Numbered from the stretch's first letter, positions 32,735 to 43,612 are shown. The stretch is DNA of 64,000 nt from Flabesymbios commensalis (GCA_964017125.1 OZ024914.1:27571073-27635072), one strand, 5' to 3'. The notes: generated from the letters alone by a model not told the origin. Program-made: numbers and translations.

Positions 32735-34739
32735 CTGTAACGGAAACAGACCCGTGCCATATATATTCGAATGTAAAAAAGAAAGAATGGGGCTTTTAGC
32801 CACCTTTGTGCACATGCAATACATGCTATTAAACTGCGGCAGGACAACCTCCTGAGATGAATCAAATGACAATGCCCTCCAAACACAGGATTCGAAATTC
32901 GAGCCCTGGTGGTCTTAGGCCGAGCAAGCTATCTGTTAGTCACAAACGTTCTTCCAAGAGTGTGCATGGAAGAAACACTTTATTTCTTTATTCCTGAATA
33001 CCATTGCGGGGACGACATTAATCCTTACAGCGCGGGGATAGACTTTGGACGTCAGAATCTGACGTCTGTAGACGTCAGATTCTGACGTCCAAAGTCGATC
33101 CCCGCACCGAAGTGTAAAAATATGGAAAATGATTGTAGTCCCAGAACACAGGTATTAAAATGAAGCAGTACAAGCAAACTAAGACATTTATGATGGTTTC
33201 CTAATGAAAAAACCCTTTGGTCTCCATGGTTTACAAAGCGCCTAATTACAAAATTAAGCGCTTTAAAAGGTTAAATCTAGTAGATACATACCCAGAAAAA
33301 AGACCAATCTGTAGGCATATTTTTATTAACTTTCAAGTTGGAATATCTCCCGTAATTTCTACCTCAAAGTGAACAAAAATTGAAAAAAGACATGTTACTA
33401 GAATGCGAGTACAGAATATAAGGTGAAGATAGGAGAGACTAATTGACCTTTGTGTTCCGTGTTTTCTTCCGCCGCCTCCTCTTCTACCTCCTCGTCGTCC
33501 TCATTCTCTACAACCTCCATCACTTTGGGACATGGGTTTTCTGCCAGCCTGCAAAAAAATAATGTGAGCTATGTATAGTTATTTTTCACATCTTCATTTT
33601 TGTATACTGGTATTCATTTTCCTAATATAATATATGAGATGACATATAAATCACTGTAGATTGTCAATAAACATCTACAGGTTGTAAGCAGTGTTTAAAT
33701 AAAATATGTATTTTATTATAGGAGGATAACACAAAACAAATTATACGCTGTTTTCATATACTTTAATAATCTATACATAACAGGCAAGGCCTTTGAACAG
33801 CTTGGACTACTGTCATCAGTAACTGACAACCCGAATTAACCATTTATTCATTCATGAAATAACTATTCAGTGCTGGATGCATCAAACTGTAGACATGCAC
33901 TGTGTAATTTATATCATACATACCATGTAGAGCAAACATTTAATTTGGACATTATTTATTCTAAACGATTTGCTCCTCCAAGCTTTGCCTCGCATTACAT
34001 TATTAACATTCAACGGAGCTAAAGGATCCTATCTGCCACTCTATCGAGTGTCAGATAGGATCCTTTAGCTCCGAGGCGACGATGTATTGTTATGGGTCTA
34101 CGGCTATTACAAATACTTTACTGTCAGTGCTCGTTGTCAGGTCTTGTCAGTATGATGCCGCACATGAACATACCCAGTAAGGCATGTAACAGCGAGAGTC
34201 CAGTGCTCATACATTTATGGTGTAACAAGCGAGAATACAGTATTGATGATTCTAAAACCACCACCGTCCTTAGCGGTTGCAATTGTAAAGATTTTGTTAT
34301 AATAATCATCTAGTTTTTGTACATAGCCTTTCTTCAAGTTTTCGATACATTTCTAAAGACTTCGTTACAAAAGTAATCACTACTACTCGCTGGCTGAACA
34401 TTGCAGACACTACTGATAGTGATAGCCCAGTAACCACAAAACATGTGTATAACATTTATACAATGTCGGCCGAACGTCTTCGACGTTGGTCTGACATTGT
34501 ATAAATATTATACAAATGTTTGGAGTTTACTGGGAGAGTGTGCATACTTAGCAGAGATGCTGTCAGCATCCAGTGACTGCTCGCCCACACTACGGTAGCC
34601 GTCCTCAGCTTGCTCATCCTCCTCCATATGATGGTAAGGGGTCTTAGGCTCCTCGATCTTCTGATGACCATAGTCTTTGTCCGGAGGGTGATACGTGGCT
34701 ATTATATTCATCTCGTCCCATTTTGTGTTTTTTCTGTTG
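32547..34739 (-). CDS. PPP1R2: PPP1R2 (protein phosphatase inhibitor 2), gene span of last three coding exons
   Basis: Inhibitor-2 is a largely disordered regulator that binds the catalytic subunit of protein phosphatase 1. Reading order is 34739-34548, 33548-33448, 32734-32547. They encode NRKNTKWDEMNIIATYHPP, the GSK3-site motif PKTPYHHM, an acidic linker and the inhibitory helix QKRKLHYNEFQAIKLARQL. All three motifs match human PPP1R2 in order. Junctions are GT-AG with matching phase. The first exon, with the KGILK-type PP1-docking motif, was not located; it may be in a far intron position or outside the window. The linker is shorter than in human. Confidence 0.93.
32788..32962 (-). mobile_element. 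Dimeric SINE, second half
   Basis: On the minus strand it reads GCTTGCTCGGCCTAAGACC, GGGCTCGAATTTCGAATCC, AGGAGGTTGTCCTG and TGTGCACAAAGGTGGC, the second head and body of the SINE at 24914. It lies in the last PPP1R2 intron, about 50 bases upstream of the final exon's acceptor, so it occupies the branch-point neighbourhood. Confidence 0.65.
33018..33274. mobile_element. TTAA-bounded MITE, GCGCTGTAAGGG family
   Basis: TTAA at 33018 and 33271. The inverted orientation of 30717-30951 is recognisable: CCTTACAGCGCGGGGAT, a long palindrome of GACGTC words, and ACCCTTTGGTCTCCATGG. It lies in the last PPP1R2 intron. Confidence 0.7.
33448..33548 (-). CDS. PPP1R2: PPP1R2 middle exon (acidic linker)
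   Basis: Acceptor TTTTTTTGCAG and donor GTCAAT on the minus strand. It encodes LAENPCPKVMEVVENEDD, EEVEEEAAEENTEHK, a low-complexity acidic stretch. Phase joins both neighbours: SISA-K-LAENP before and HK-E-RRLSFEQ after. The sequence is poorly conserved and is assigned by phase and position. Confidence 0.85.
34014..34073. repeat. Long hairpin in PPP1R2 intron
   Basis: The arms GGAGCTAAAGGATCCTATCT and AGATAGGATCCTTTAGCTCC are exact inverses around GCCACTCTATCGAGTGTC, giving a stem of nearly 28 pairs. A related but different hairpin, which also contains TATCTGCCACT, is at 37097-37162. Confidence 0.75.
34426..34534. mobile_element. CCAGCAAACAC palindromic MITE beside a PPP1R2 splice donor
   Basis: A well-kept copy from CCCAGTAACCACAAAACATG to TTGGAGTTTACTGGG with the ATTGTATAAAT arms of the 7094 variant. 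Its end lies 13 bases from the coding edge of the PPP1R2 exon at 34548. Confidence 0.75.
34548..34739 (-). CDS. PPP1R2: PPP1R2 exon with WDEMNI and TPYH motifs
   Basis: Acceptor TAACTTGCAG, donor GTATGC on the minus strand. It encodes NRKNTKWDEMNIIATYHPPD, KDYGHQKIEEPKTPYHHMEE and DADSISA. Human has KSQKWDEMNILATYHPAD, KDYGLMKIDEPSTPYHSM. The Thr of PKTPYHHM corresponds to the GSK3-phosphorylated Thr (often numbered T72/T73). Confidence 0.96.
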
Positions 34740-34949
34740 CTGCAAGTTACCAGACAAACAAATTATTATAATATAATCAACCAATTTTCACAGTCATTTA
34801 TAAACGGTACAGTTTCATACATGGGACTATAGGCCTACTCGTCACGGCTAAGGAAGGCAATTATACCCAGTCTCGTATTAACTCGGTAAGCTTGACCGGT
34901 AGGCGGCTTATTATCAAAGCTACCGGCCAGATCTTAGGCATGTGATTGG

Positions 34950-35460
34950 TCGAGATGGTCATTTTAAAATGTTAAAATATACGTATGTTTTTTTTTATAT
35001 AATTTGTAAATTACTTATATTATTGTTTTAAATATTATTATTATTATTAATATTATTATTTTTATTTATTTTTTTTTACAAAAATTAAATGGCCACGCTA
35101 AAATCATCAAAAATCGGTGATTTTATTTTTGCTTCTCAATATGATCATATGATGTAAACATGTCCATAGACTGGAACTGCAATTTTTTAAAAATTTTGTG
35201 CTGCGCATTTATCAGTTAGGCTAGAGATAAAGACGAAATTCCTTATTTCTAATTATTGACAACCATGTCAAAAATAGGAAATACGGGAATTTCGTCTCTA
35301 AATTTAGCCTAACTGGTGAACGCGCAGCAGAAAAATTAAAAAAAACTTTTGCAGTTCTAGTCTATGGACATGTTTATATCATATGGTCATATTAACAAGT
35401 AAAAATAATATCACCGATTTTTTAATGATTTTGGCGTGGGCATGTCACTTTAAAGTGATA
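34950..35460. mobile_element. Long fold-back element
   Basis: From 35088 (GGCCACGCTAAAATCATC) to 35450 the sequence forms two inverted arms of about 170 bases. Matching words are AACATGTCCATAGACT, GCAGTTCTAGTCTATGGACA, AGTTAGGCTA and GACGAAATTCC. An outer pair, GGTCATTTTAAAATG and GTCACTTTAAAGTGA, may mark the true ends. A TTA-rich run separates the left pair. A second, worn copy is at 48668-48960. No coding frame. Confidence 0.65.
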
Positions 35461-36400
35461 AAAGAGCTATATCTGTACACGTGGCGTACTATGTAGTTAT
35501 GTGGATGTGAACACTGTGTCTAATTTGCCGTGTGTGGCATTGTTGCCGCATTCCGATGTCGTGTTCCAATTCGTATTCGTACATATGTGAACGTAGCTTA
35601 GCCAAAATGGAATCAATGTTGGGATGGCATCGAAAGTGAAGGTACAACATTGAAACGGCTTTGCGACAATGTCTGGTGTTATCTAGGTTGCATCGCCCAC
35701 ATTACGTCGATGTCGCTTCTAGTGTTGCGTGGTGCGTGCAATAAACGTAATGGTAATTTGTTGATGAAACCGTGAAGCCAGGTTTGCAATAAACAATTAA
35801 TGATTTGGCAGTTTTATCATAATGAACCCGCAACGGTGCAGAAAATGTAACTGAAATGGAGCGAGCTACAATAAGAGTACCAGATTACGTTATTGGACGA
35901 ATATATTCATCTTGTCGGAGTAAAAATCAATTCAATAAATATCACAGTAATCATGCATATATACTATGTCGACTTTTCACTTCTCAGCTTTTAGTTATTG
36001 ACACATGAACTTTGGTTTACATTGTCTTTCATTGTATTACCAGATAATTTACTTGAATGTTGGTAATTAGCAAACTGTTGTACATGTATTAGTTGGGCAT
36101 AGACACATCTTAATGGCATCAATGTTTTCCTGACTAACCTAAAGCACGCATAATAGTCGTTAGACTCGTTACCTAATGCATTATAAAGAAGTTTTTATTG
36201 GCATTGGGTGAAAACACTTCAATTAAAAAAATGCTATGGAATACAGAGCTCGAAAGGGATCACAAAAAAAGTTACCCTGCACATAATAACAAGGCAATAT
36301 TCAGCGATACATTGCACTTAGCGTAGACATTTTCATGATTTGAAAAAAAGTCCCGAGAGAAAACGCGTGTTTTTAAAAGCACAATAGGAAACCCAGATGT
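35461..36400. other. Non-coding stretch
   Basis: A very worn palindromic MITE piece lies at about 35605-35690 (CAATGTTGGGATGGC to GCGACAATGTCTGGTG). Nothing else recognised. The missing PPP1R2 first exon was looked for here without success. Confidence 0.35.
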
Positions 36401-36429
36401 GGTATGTAAGGAAGCGTTCATAACATATA

Positions 36430-36640
36430 ATGAATAGGGGGGGGGGGGGGGTGAAGGGCTGAGAGGATTATTATGGGGGGGGGGGTGGTATTGATTATGT
36501 ACATAATATAAAGGAGAGACATTAATTTTGTACAGGGGAGGGGGGCATTAATTTTGCACACATTATGATAAAATTGGTTGTCATGGATACCGTACGGGAT
36601 TTTAGAGGGGGGGTGACTAATTTTGTACATTTTTGAAGTG
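36430..36640. repeat. Poly-G rich repeat
   Basis: G runs of more than 10 bases at 36437-36452 and 36475-36485 and shorter ones after, separated by words like ATTAATTTTGTACA that recur three times. It may be a worn array. On the plus strand the G runs could form quadruplex DNA. Confidence 0.5.
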
Positions 36641-37096
36641 GAGCAGACTTTTTTGTACAGAGGTTTTCGGCAACCGGACCCCATCTAATAAAGATGAAGG
36701 CTGAGTCCCTAATGTCAAAGAGCTAGAAATGTATTTCATATCCAACGAATATGTCACGAAAATGTTAAAATAAGCCTATATAATGCATAATTTGATGGCG
36801 TTAAGATCAGACACGCCTTTGTTTAGATATTTATGTACTGATTTTTCTATCAAAGCTGTGTTTATTACCCTGATCATAAGAAATACATCCCGGGTGCACT
36901 TCCCACCTGGTATATAAGATAGCATAGTACACAACGCCGCATAAACAAATAATGATTGGCTATGTGGGCATTATAATTTATAGTTGGTCCTGGTTGTCAT
37001 AAAAGTACTCGCAGGGCTGAGGACGCTGGTGCTCACACATCCGTGATTATACATGATGATGTATACATAACTGAGGCTTGAGAAACACACTCGTCC

Positions 37097-37162
37097 CCTT
37101 GGATATGAGAGGGTCTATCTGCCACTTGTAAAGTGGCAGATACACCCTTTCATACTCAAGGT
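37097..37162. repeat. Hairpin, TATCTGCCACTT core
   Basis: The arms CCTTGGATATGAGAGGGT and ACACCCTTTCATACTCAAGG pair with some mismatches around TATCTGCCACTTGTAAAGTGGCAGATA, whose tip is an exact palindrome stem. Confidence 0.65.
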
Positions 37163-37434
37163 GACTCAATGGCGGTGAACAGCTTCCTTATCGCGTGTGG
37201 GCGAATCATGGCATTAAAGGATTTGGTTCATCTTGTTTCGTTGACCTCATGATCTAAAATACGCTACAAAACCACACGATTCTATAGTGCATAAATTCTC
37301 AGGGAGTCGAGCTCAGAGGCGTTTTAAACCAGAATGTTTTGTCACGTCTGAGCGAGGTCGGAGTCAGTAAAATTTGGCAGTTCTTGGGTTTGCTGACAAA
37401 AAAAATAGCATTTTGATTGTCATTTGACGAGATA

Positions 37435-37860
37435 TTACTGAACTGATAGAAAAATTAAAATGGCCGCCATTTTCTGGAAAATCATAGAACTGCAACCAAA
37501 ACCTTTACATTTTTGCTGCCGGGCAGGTAAGAACTTACATACAAAATCACGAGTAATACGGACGAGCCGTTCTTCAGATAACGGGTTCACAAGGGCTGCC
37601 ATTTTTCTTTGATGTCCGTCATTTTCTTGAAAATCAATTAACTGCAACGAAAACCTTTTCATTTAGAGGCCAGGCAGGTAAGTGCTTGCATACAGAATCA
37701 CAAGTGATTCGGACTAGAGGTTCATGAAGTAACGCGTTCAAAATGCAGCAATTTTTATGAAAATCACTGAACTGTGACCAAAACCTTTTCATTTCGTGGT
37801 CCGGCAGGTAATGTCCCATGCACATAAAAAATACGAGTGATTTGGACTGACGGTTCTGTC
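37435..37860. repeat. Tandem repeat family R1, ~145-bp unit (first locus)
   Basis: Units contain AATGGCCGCCATTTT, ATCACTGAACTG, CCAAAACCTTTTCATTT, GGCAGGTAA, CACGAGTGATTCGGAC and GGTTC...AACGCGTTC in that order. About three units are here; the same family has some six units at 47300-48070 and one at 49185-49295. The short minus-strand frames across it are repeat shadows. Confidence 0.8.
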
Positions 37861-38344
37861 AGAGGCAGCGAGCGGAAGTTTAATCTACTGAATACATACA
37901 TGCATCCGGGGGTACATAATTAGGTCATTTTTCAATGTGGTTGTTATGACACCTAAATCTATTGGGCCTATTGTCATAATGTATTTGACCGCTTATCACA
38001 TACATGATATATAGCCTACCGACAGTATATACTATATCTACCATAAATGTGAACACATTTGAGCTTATATAAGATACACCAGTATGTTTCACCAGTATGT
38101 TTCACCAGTATGTTTCGAGCCAAGTATTGAATTCTACCCATATTAGAAACAACGAAATGACGAGTGGTGATTAGCTTGTTTCGTCAAATGACAGAGCATG
38201 CGATATCTGAAACTGATAAGTACTAGATAAACCTTAGCGGTGATAATAAGTAAATGTACCAAAATGTTATCCCATTTAAACATGTTAACTAGATCTTATA
38301 TATTTGCATAGCAAATATGAAAGTCTCCACCTTCCACAATTAAA

Positions 38345-39310
38345 AGTTTATTACCGATGCAGTAACGATGGAGCTATATAACAGAAGTGCCATGGCGGCC
38401 ATCTTGTATATATGCAAATTCGCAAATTTTCAAATTCAAACAGGACAATCAACAAAAGAGGGCTCAGAAAAAAAATCGCGAAAATAAGATGAATATTGAC
38501 AACTGGAGAGCGTTCACGTCCATCTTGAATATGCAAATAAGTCCGTGACGGCCATCTTGAATATGCAAATTAGCTGATTTTCGAACTCAGCCGGGATAAT
38601 CTATCAGAGCATGTTGAGAAAAAATTTATCGAAAATTGGATAAATATTGACAACTGGAGAGCATTTACGTCGATCCTCAATATGCAAATTAGGCCATGGT
38701 AGCCATTTTGGATTTGCAAATTAGCTGCTTTTCGAAAATGACCAGGTCAAGCAAGCAGGGGCAGTTCAGAAAAAAATCGTGCAGATAGGATGAATATTGA
38801 CGACTGGAGAGCGTTCACGTCGATCTTGAATATGCAAAATAGCCCATTGCGGCCATCTTAGATATGCAAATCAGCTGATTTCCGAACTTGAGCAGGATAA
38901 TCCATCAAAGGGTGTTCAAGAAAAATTACGTGCAGATTGGATGAATAGTGACGACCGGAGAGCGTTCAAGTCGATCTAGAAAATGCAAATTGGCCCATGA
39001 TGGCCATCTTGGATATGCAAATTAGCTGATTTTCGAACTTGAGCAGGATAATCCATCAGAGGGTATTAAAAAAAAAATTGTGTGCAGATCGGATGAATAT
39101 TGACGACCGGATAGCGTTCACGTCGATCTAGAATGCAATTTGGCCCATGGCGGACATCTTGGATATGCAAATTAGCTGATTTTCGAGCTTGAGCAGGAAA
39201 ATCCTTCAGAGGGTGTTCAGAAAAAAATCGCGAAGATCGGATGAATATTGGCGACTGGAGAGCGTTCAAGTCGGACGTCGATCTTCAATATGCAAATTAG
39301 CACATGAATA
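38345..39310. repeat. Tandem repeat family R2, ~150-bp unit, about six units
   Basis: GATGAATATTGACAACTGGA, GAGCGTTCACGTCGATCT, TATGCAAAT, GGCCATCTTG and TATGCAAATTAGCTGATTTT recur with starts near 38492, 38644, 38790, 38940, 39092 and 39240. Each unit has one GGCCATCTTG (inverse CAAGATGGCC) and up to two ATGCAAAT octamers. No coding frame is maintained. Confidence 0.85.
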
Positions 39311-39429
39311 ACTAGATTTGCCTGAGGGGCAAAGCTTGCGTCTCCACTCGCCCCACTTAGTACAAAAATTATAGAGAAATACAGTTCTGTCACCAAATTT
39401 TTATGTAAACCACGTGAAAATGTGATTTC

Positions 39430-40560
39430 AGAATTACACCAAAATCTAATCACCATATGGCCAGGGTAAGTTGCTTCCTTGGAACAAATCGGTGAAGCAG
39501 TTCAAGCTCTTCAGAGTAACATGTGATTCGTCGGCCATCTTGAATTGAATTGAAAAAAGAGAAACAATTCTCCTGACTTTTTTCTCAGGGCCACTGAGCA
39601 TACACAAAAGATCAAATTTGAGCTGTATAACCATATTACCAAATTTTGATAATAGCCAAAATGAGCAAAACTGAAATATCAGCTAAAATCCTGAAAAGTA
39701 AAATAAAATATAAGTTTTTTTTATCATAATCTCACAAAAAGCTAATCAGCACACATCCAGGGTAGGGTTATTTTTTTGAACCAAACATGAAGCAAATCCA
39801 TGAAGCAGTTCAAGCTCTAGAGAGTGACATAGGATTTTGGCGGCCCTCTTGGATTTTATTGAAGAAGGTGAAAAACGCCGAAAAAAATTACCGGCAAATT
39901 CCCCAGGGCGAATATGCATACTGCAAATATTTAGAAATAATCCGATCAGGGGTGTATAGCTATATTACCAAATTTTGATGATAGCCAAAATGAACAAAAC
40001 TGAAATATCCGCTAAAATTCTGAATCAGAATCACACCAAAAACTAATCAGCACATGTGCAGAGTAGGGTCTTTCCTTTAAACCAAACAAGAAACTAATCC
40101 ATAAAGCGGTCCAAGCTCTAAAGAGCGACATAGGATTTTGGCGGCCATCTTGGATTTTGTTGAAGAAGCTGAAAAACGCAAAAAAAAAAAATTACAGGCC
40201 AATTTCCTAGGGCTAATATGCATACTACAAATATTTAGAAATAATCCGAGTAGGGTTGTATGGCTATATTACGAAATTTTGATGATGGCCAAAATGAGCA
40301 AAACAGAAATATCCGCTAAAATACTAAAACGTAAAAAAATCAAAGTTTTTATTATCAGAATCACACCAGAGTAAGGTCTTATCTTTAAACCAAACATGAA
40401 ACAAATCGATGAAGCGGTTCGAGCTCTAGCGTGCGCCATAGGATTTTGGCGGCCATCTTGGATTTTGTTTGAGAAACTGAAAAACGCAAAAAAAAATTAA
40501 CAAACAAATTCCCCAGGGCCAGTATGCATACTGCTAATATTTGGAAATAATCCGAGTAGG
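39430..40560. repeat. Tandem repeat family R3, ~305-bp unit, about four units
   Basis: AAATCCATGAAGCAGTTCAA, GACATAGGATTTTGGCGGCC, ATCTTGGATTTTGTTGAAG, CCCCAGGGC, TATGCATACTGCAAATATTT and GCCAAAATGAGCAAAAC recur. Starts are near 39490, 39787, 40090 and 40398. Sequence differs from R2 except for the GGCGGCCATCTTGG core. Confidence 0.85.
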
Positions 40561-40614
40561 GGTTGTCAAGTGAGAGCAGAAGCAAGTGGCGGCGGCGGCG
40601 GGCGGACTCAGCAA

Positions 40615-40735
40615 AAACAATAAGTCTCCACCACCACATAGTGGGTGGAGACTTAATAATAATATAATAATAGCAACAATAGACAGCACTAAAACAATAA
40701 GTCTCCACCACATAGTGGGTGGAGATTTAATAACC
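40615..40735. repeat. Two-copy repeat with GTCTCCACC hairpin
   Basis: AATAAGTCTCCACC, CACATAGTGGGTGGAGA is present at 40619-40653 and again about 80 bases on at 40695-40729. Each copy is an inverted pair (TCTCCACC/GGTGGAGA). Confidence 0.75.
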
Positions 40736-41339
40736 GATACAACAATCAATGCATTTGAAGGTATTCCAATCCTTATTCCAATCCCTTTTAAAACAGCAGA
40801 AATGTTAGCCCTCGTAACGTTTTCTAACCAATCAGTCGGAATAATGTATATGAATATATCAGTGCATTTGTATTCATAAAACATACTGTTTTCAGTGTTC
40901 GAGCACAGCAATAAACATTAAAACAGCGCTGTTTATCAAGAGACATGTTTAAATGCGCGACTTGCTACAAGATATTTAGTGTCAGACGTATTGATTAAAG
41001 TAATGTGAAACAAAGCCTCAAGATTATCCTATCGCTTCCACCCCATGCAGTCAGCAATGTACACTGACCCAAAGTTGGGTTAATGTTGGGCCACCGGCGT
41101 AGATATACAGTATAGGCCTACTGCTCATATTTAGTGGTGCTTAACAATTTCGCGGTTTCTGGGAAGAATTCCCCAAAGTAATTTTCTGGGCGCAGGCCTC
41201 GTATTCGAGGTGTCCAGACTGACACAATTGTCAACATGCGGTGACGGCATGGTGGACCAGGAACACGTGGTAAGCTAAGGGGAGCTCATATTGACGATGA
41301 CGAAGCTGTATACTGTATGCTCACGCACACAAGTAGCGC

Positions 41340-41435
41340 GTCCTGCTTTCTAACAAATTCATTTGAGATTGTCCTGCTTTCTTATAATTTCATTTGGAAG
41401 ATGTCCTGCTTTCCAACAGCAAGTTAGAAAGCAGG
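41340..41435. repeat. TCCTGCTTTC direct and inverted repeats
   Basis: GTCCTGCTTTC occurs three times about 30 bases apart (41341, 41372, 41403) and inverted as AGAAAGCAGGACA at about 41422 and 41789. A worn palindromic MITE half lies just before, at 41062-41105. Confidence 0.6.
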
Positions 41436-41964
41436 ACAACATTCTATCAAAATACTGTGTGGATGTCGTAGATTTGGAAGATTATTTGAGAAGGTGAAAT
41501 AATGATTTGATGTATTGGGCAATAATGTATTTTGAGAATTTTTTGGACGCGACAGGTCTATCCATGTAGAAATAAATAAACAAAAGTATCCATTTCCATG
41601 CAGATATTTTGTGAGCAGCCATCTATTTCACATTCGGTACACGCCAAATCGATCTCAATTCGTACACGTGTTTGCAAGGTGGTACAACAGCTATTCATCA
41701 TAGAACACTTTCAACATAGCTAAATATGCGAAAACCATGAATTACTGGTTGTCATATGCGTTTGTTGACGACTCATTAGAAAGCAGGACACCATGTTAGA
41801 AAGTGTATTCACAGAACAAGTATACAGAGGGTGTAAACAGTGTAATAGCTTAAATGAAAGGTCAGAATGACCATAATCATGATAATGAGTGAACATATCA
41901 TATCATCTTCTAGTCATAAGTTTTATTCAAATTATATTACCATTTAGCGCATAATTTTTTTAAG

Positions 41965-42111
41965 CGACGCTGGCCCAACATTGAAACGACACTGGATCAA
42001 CTAACCTAGCAAACAGAGACGTTGGCCCAACTTTGGTTTACTGTTAGCCCACCGTCTACGACGTTAGACCGACAGTAAACCAACGTTGGGCCAACGTCTC
42101 ATGTTTGCTGG
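41965..42111. mobile_element. CCAGCAAACAC palindromic MITE (intact) with a half copy
   Basis: A half copy (41965-42004) precedes a well-kept copy from CCTAGCAAACAGAGACG to GTCTCATGTTTGCTGG. The core is CACCGTCTACGACGTTAG and the arms are TTTACTG/CAGTAAA. Confidence 0.75.
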
Positions 42112-42118
42112 TAACTGG

Positions 42119-42437
42119 GTGGGGCCCTGGTGGAGTGGTTAAAGCTGCCTGCTTAGAAAATCGGAGATCGCAGGGTTCGAACCCCACTCTGGCCTTCACG
42201 TTTCAAAGAAAAAAATGTTTCTTCCCCGCTCACTCGTGATGATTCAATATTGTGGGGAACTTCCGTGACCGAGAGGTAGCGTGCTCGGCCTCAGACCGTC
42301 AGGGCTCGAATTTCGAATCCTGTGTGACAGTGTCTGGAGAGCAGCTTCATCTCACCATCCTAAGGAGGTTCTTCTGGCTCAGTTTAGCCTATATGTGCAC
42401 AAAGGTGGCCTAGCACCCCATTCATTTCATTTCATTT
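42119..42437 (+). mobile_element. Dimeric tRNA-derived SINE
   Basis: Head 1 is GGGGCCCTGGTGGAGTGG with A box GGTGGAGTGGTTAAAGC and B box GGGTTCGAACCCC. Head 2 is TTCCGTGACCGAGAGGTAGC with the B-box relic GGGCTCGAATTTCGAATCC. The tail is (CATTT)n. It is the best-kept of the four copies seen. Confidence 0.8.
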
Positions 42438-42480
42438 GCCGGGTAAATATTATCACTGAGAATACCACGAGGCATGCTTG

Positions 42481-42972
42481 TTAACGCTTTAACCACCAAA
42501 TTATTCAATTGGAATTTTCACCCACTTGAAGTTGTGTTTCGCTGCCGCGGTCCACAACTTCGAGTGAGTAAAAATTATTCAGATTTCACAAAATGAAGGT
42601 CAACCCTTTTCAAATATTGCTAATTTATGTCACATTTTATCTTTAACATGTTTGACAGTTATTACAATACTTAATGTGGTAGTAGAAAAATGAACTAGAA
42701 AGGTGTATCGATTGGCTCCCCCTACTTTTTGTTCAAATTTGTTTTGGACCCGCCCACCCCGGAAAAAAGAATCAAATAAGCCTTGACCCACCATTACCCT
42801 CCCATTCGGAAAAAAAATGTAATCCGGACGGACAGACAGACAGACAGACAGACGGACGGACAGACGAACAGACGGACGGACGGACGGACAACCCGACTAC
42901 ATAATGCCTCCGACCGCAGGCTCGCGGAGGCATAAAAACGAATAGATTCGGTGCCGGCAGTCAAAGGGTTAA
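42481..42972. mobile_element. TTAA-bounded MITE (CCCTTTAACCGCC family) with nested insert
   Basis: TTAA at 42481 and 42969. The flanking parts match 30133-30379 in inverse: ATTATTCAATTGGAATTTT, CACTTGAAGTTGTG hairpin, GCCGGCAGTCAAAGGG. Relative to that copy, about 240 bases are inserted (roughly 42690-42938). They hold a (GACGGACA)n microsatellite (42826-42890) and the stem-loop ATGCCTCCGACC/GCGGAGGCAT, probably another small transposon. Confidence 0.7.
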
Positions 42973-43467
42973 CAACTTGCTGTGATTGTGATGACTCACA
43001 CACGCGCATATATTTATACATCTACGCACATATATACCATATATAGATGATGACATATATAACCACGTACAGATGTAAAAAGAACAATATAAATTTAGCA
43101 GCATCACGTTTAAACAGGTAGTCAGTAATACGTTTAATTCAGGTATAATTGCATTGTAGTTTTCAATTCAATTCAATTCTTCGTAGTAATTATTTTGATA
43201 TAAATGAAACACTGGGACGTAAGAGGGTGCAAATTACGCTTTATACAATAGACCTACCGGATATACGTTCTTTATTCCTTTCAGTTTATATTCATTAAGT
43301 ATAACAATTTTTTGGAACATTATTCAACCTAATTAATGAAATACATGAGTCAGTTATCATTATATCTTGATATTTGAGCAATTTATGATTGGACATGCAA
43401 TTTAGAAACATACAGGTAAATTATTCCTTCTTATATAATAGCCAATCTCTGCCATATTATTCGTATG

Positions 43468-43612
43468 TTTTTAATTTAATTCAAACATGTTTTTGAAATA
43501 ATAAAATATCACAAAATGGTTTAAAGTGTCACGTCTGCTGGGATTTTTAATTTATTTCAAACATGTTTTTGAAATAATTAAATATCGCAAAATGGTTTAA
43601 AGCCACGTCTGC
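43468..43612. repeat. Two-copy tandem duplication, ~75 bp
   Basis: AACATGTTTTTGAAATAAT, AAATATC-CAAAATGGTTTAAAG and CACGTCTGCT occur twice in a row with small changes. Confidence 0.75.

Noticed and set aside
34741-37000. Search for the PPP1R2 first exon (KGILK motif, minus strand)
   Set aside because: No stretch encoding a KGILK-type motif with a suitable donor and phase was found by eye; absence from the rest of the window is not proven.
38345-40560. Regular repeats considered as a CRISPR array
   Set aside because: Units are 150-300 bp with diverged copies and no spacer pattern, in an intron-bearing animal genome. They are tandem satellites.
40385-40911. Overlapping frames of 97-125 codons on both strands
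   Set aside because: They cross repeat R3 and the GTCTCCACC hairpins, and no frame is conserved between repeat units.
42119-42195. tRNA-like sequence with A and B boxes
   Set aside because: No closed cloverleaf of normal length; it is the head of a dimeric SINE also seen at 24914 and, in part, at 22775 and 32788.
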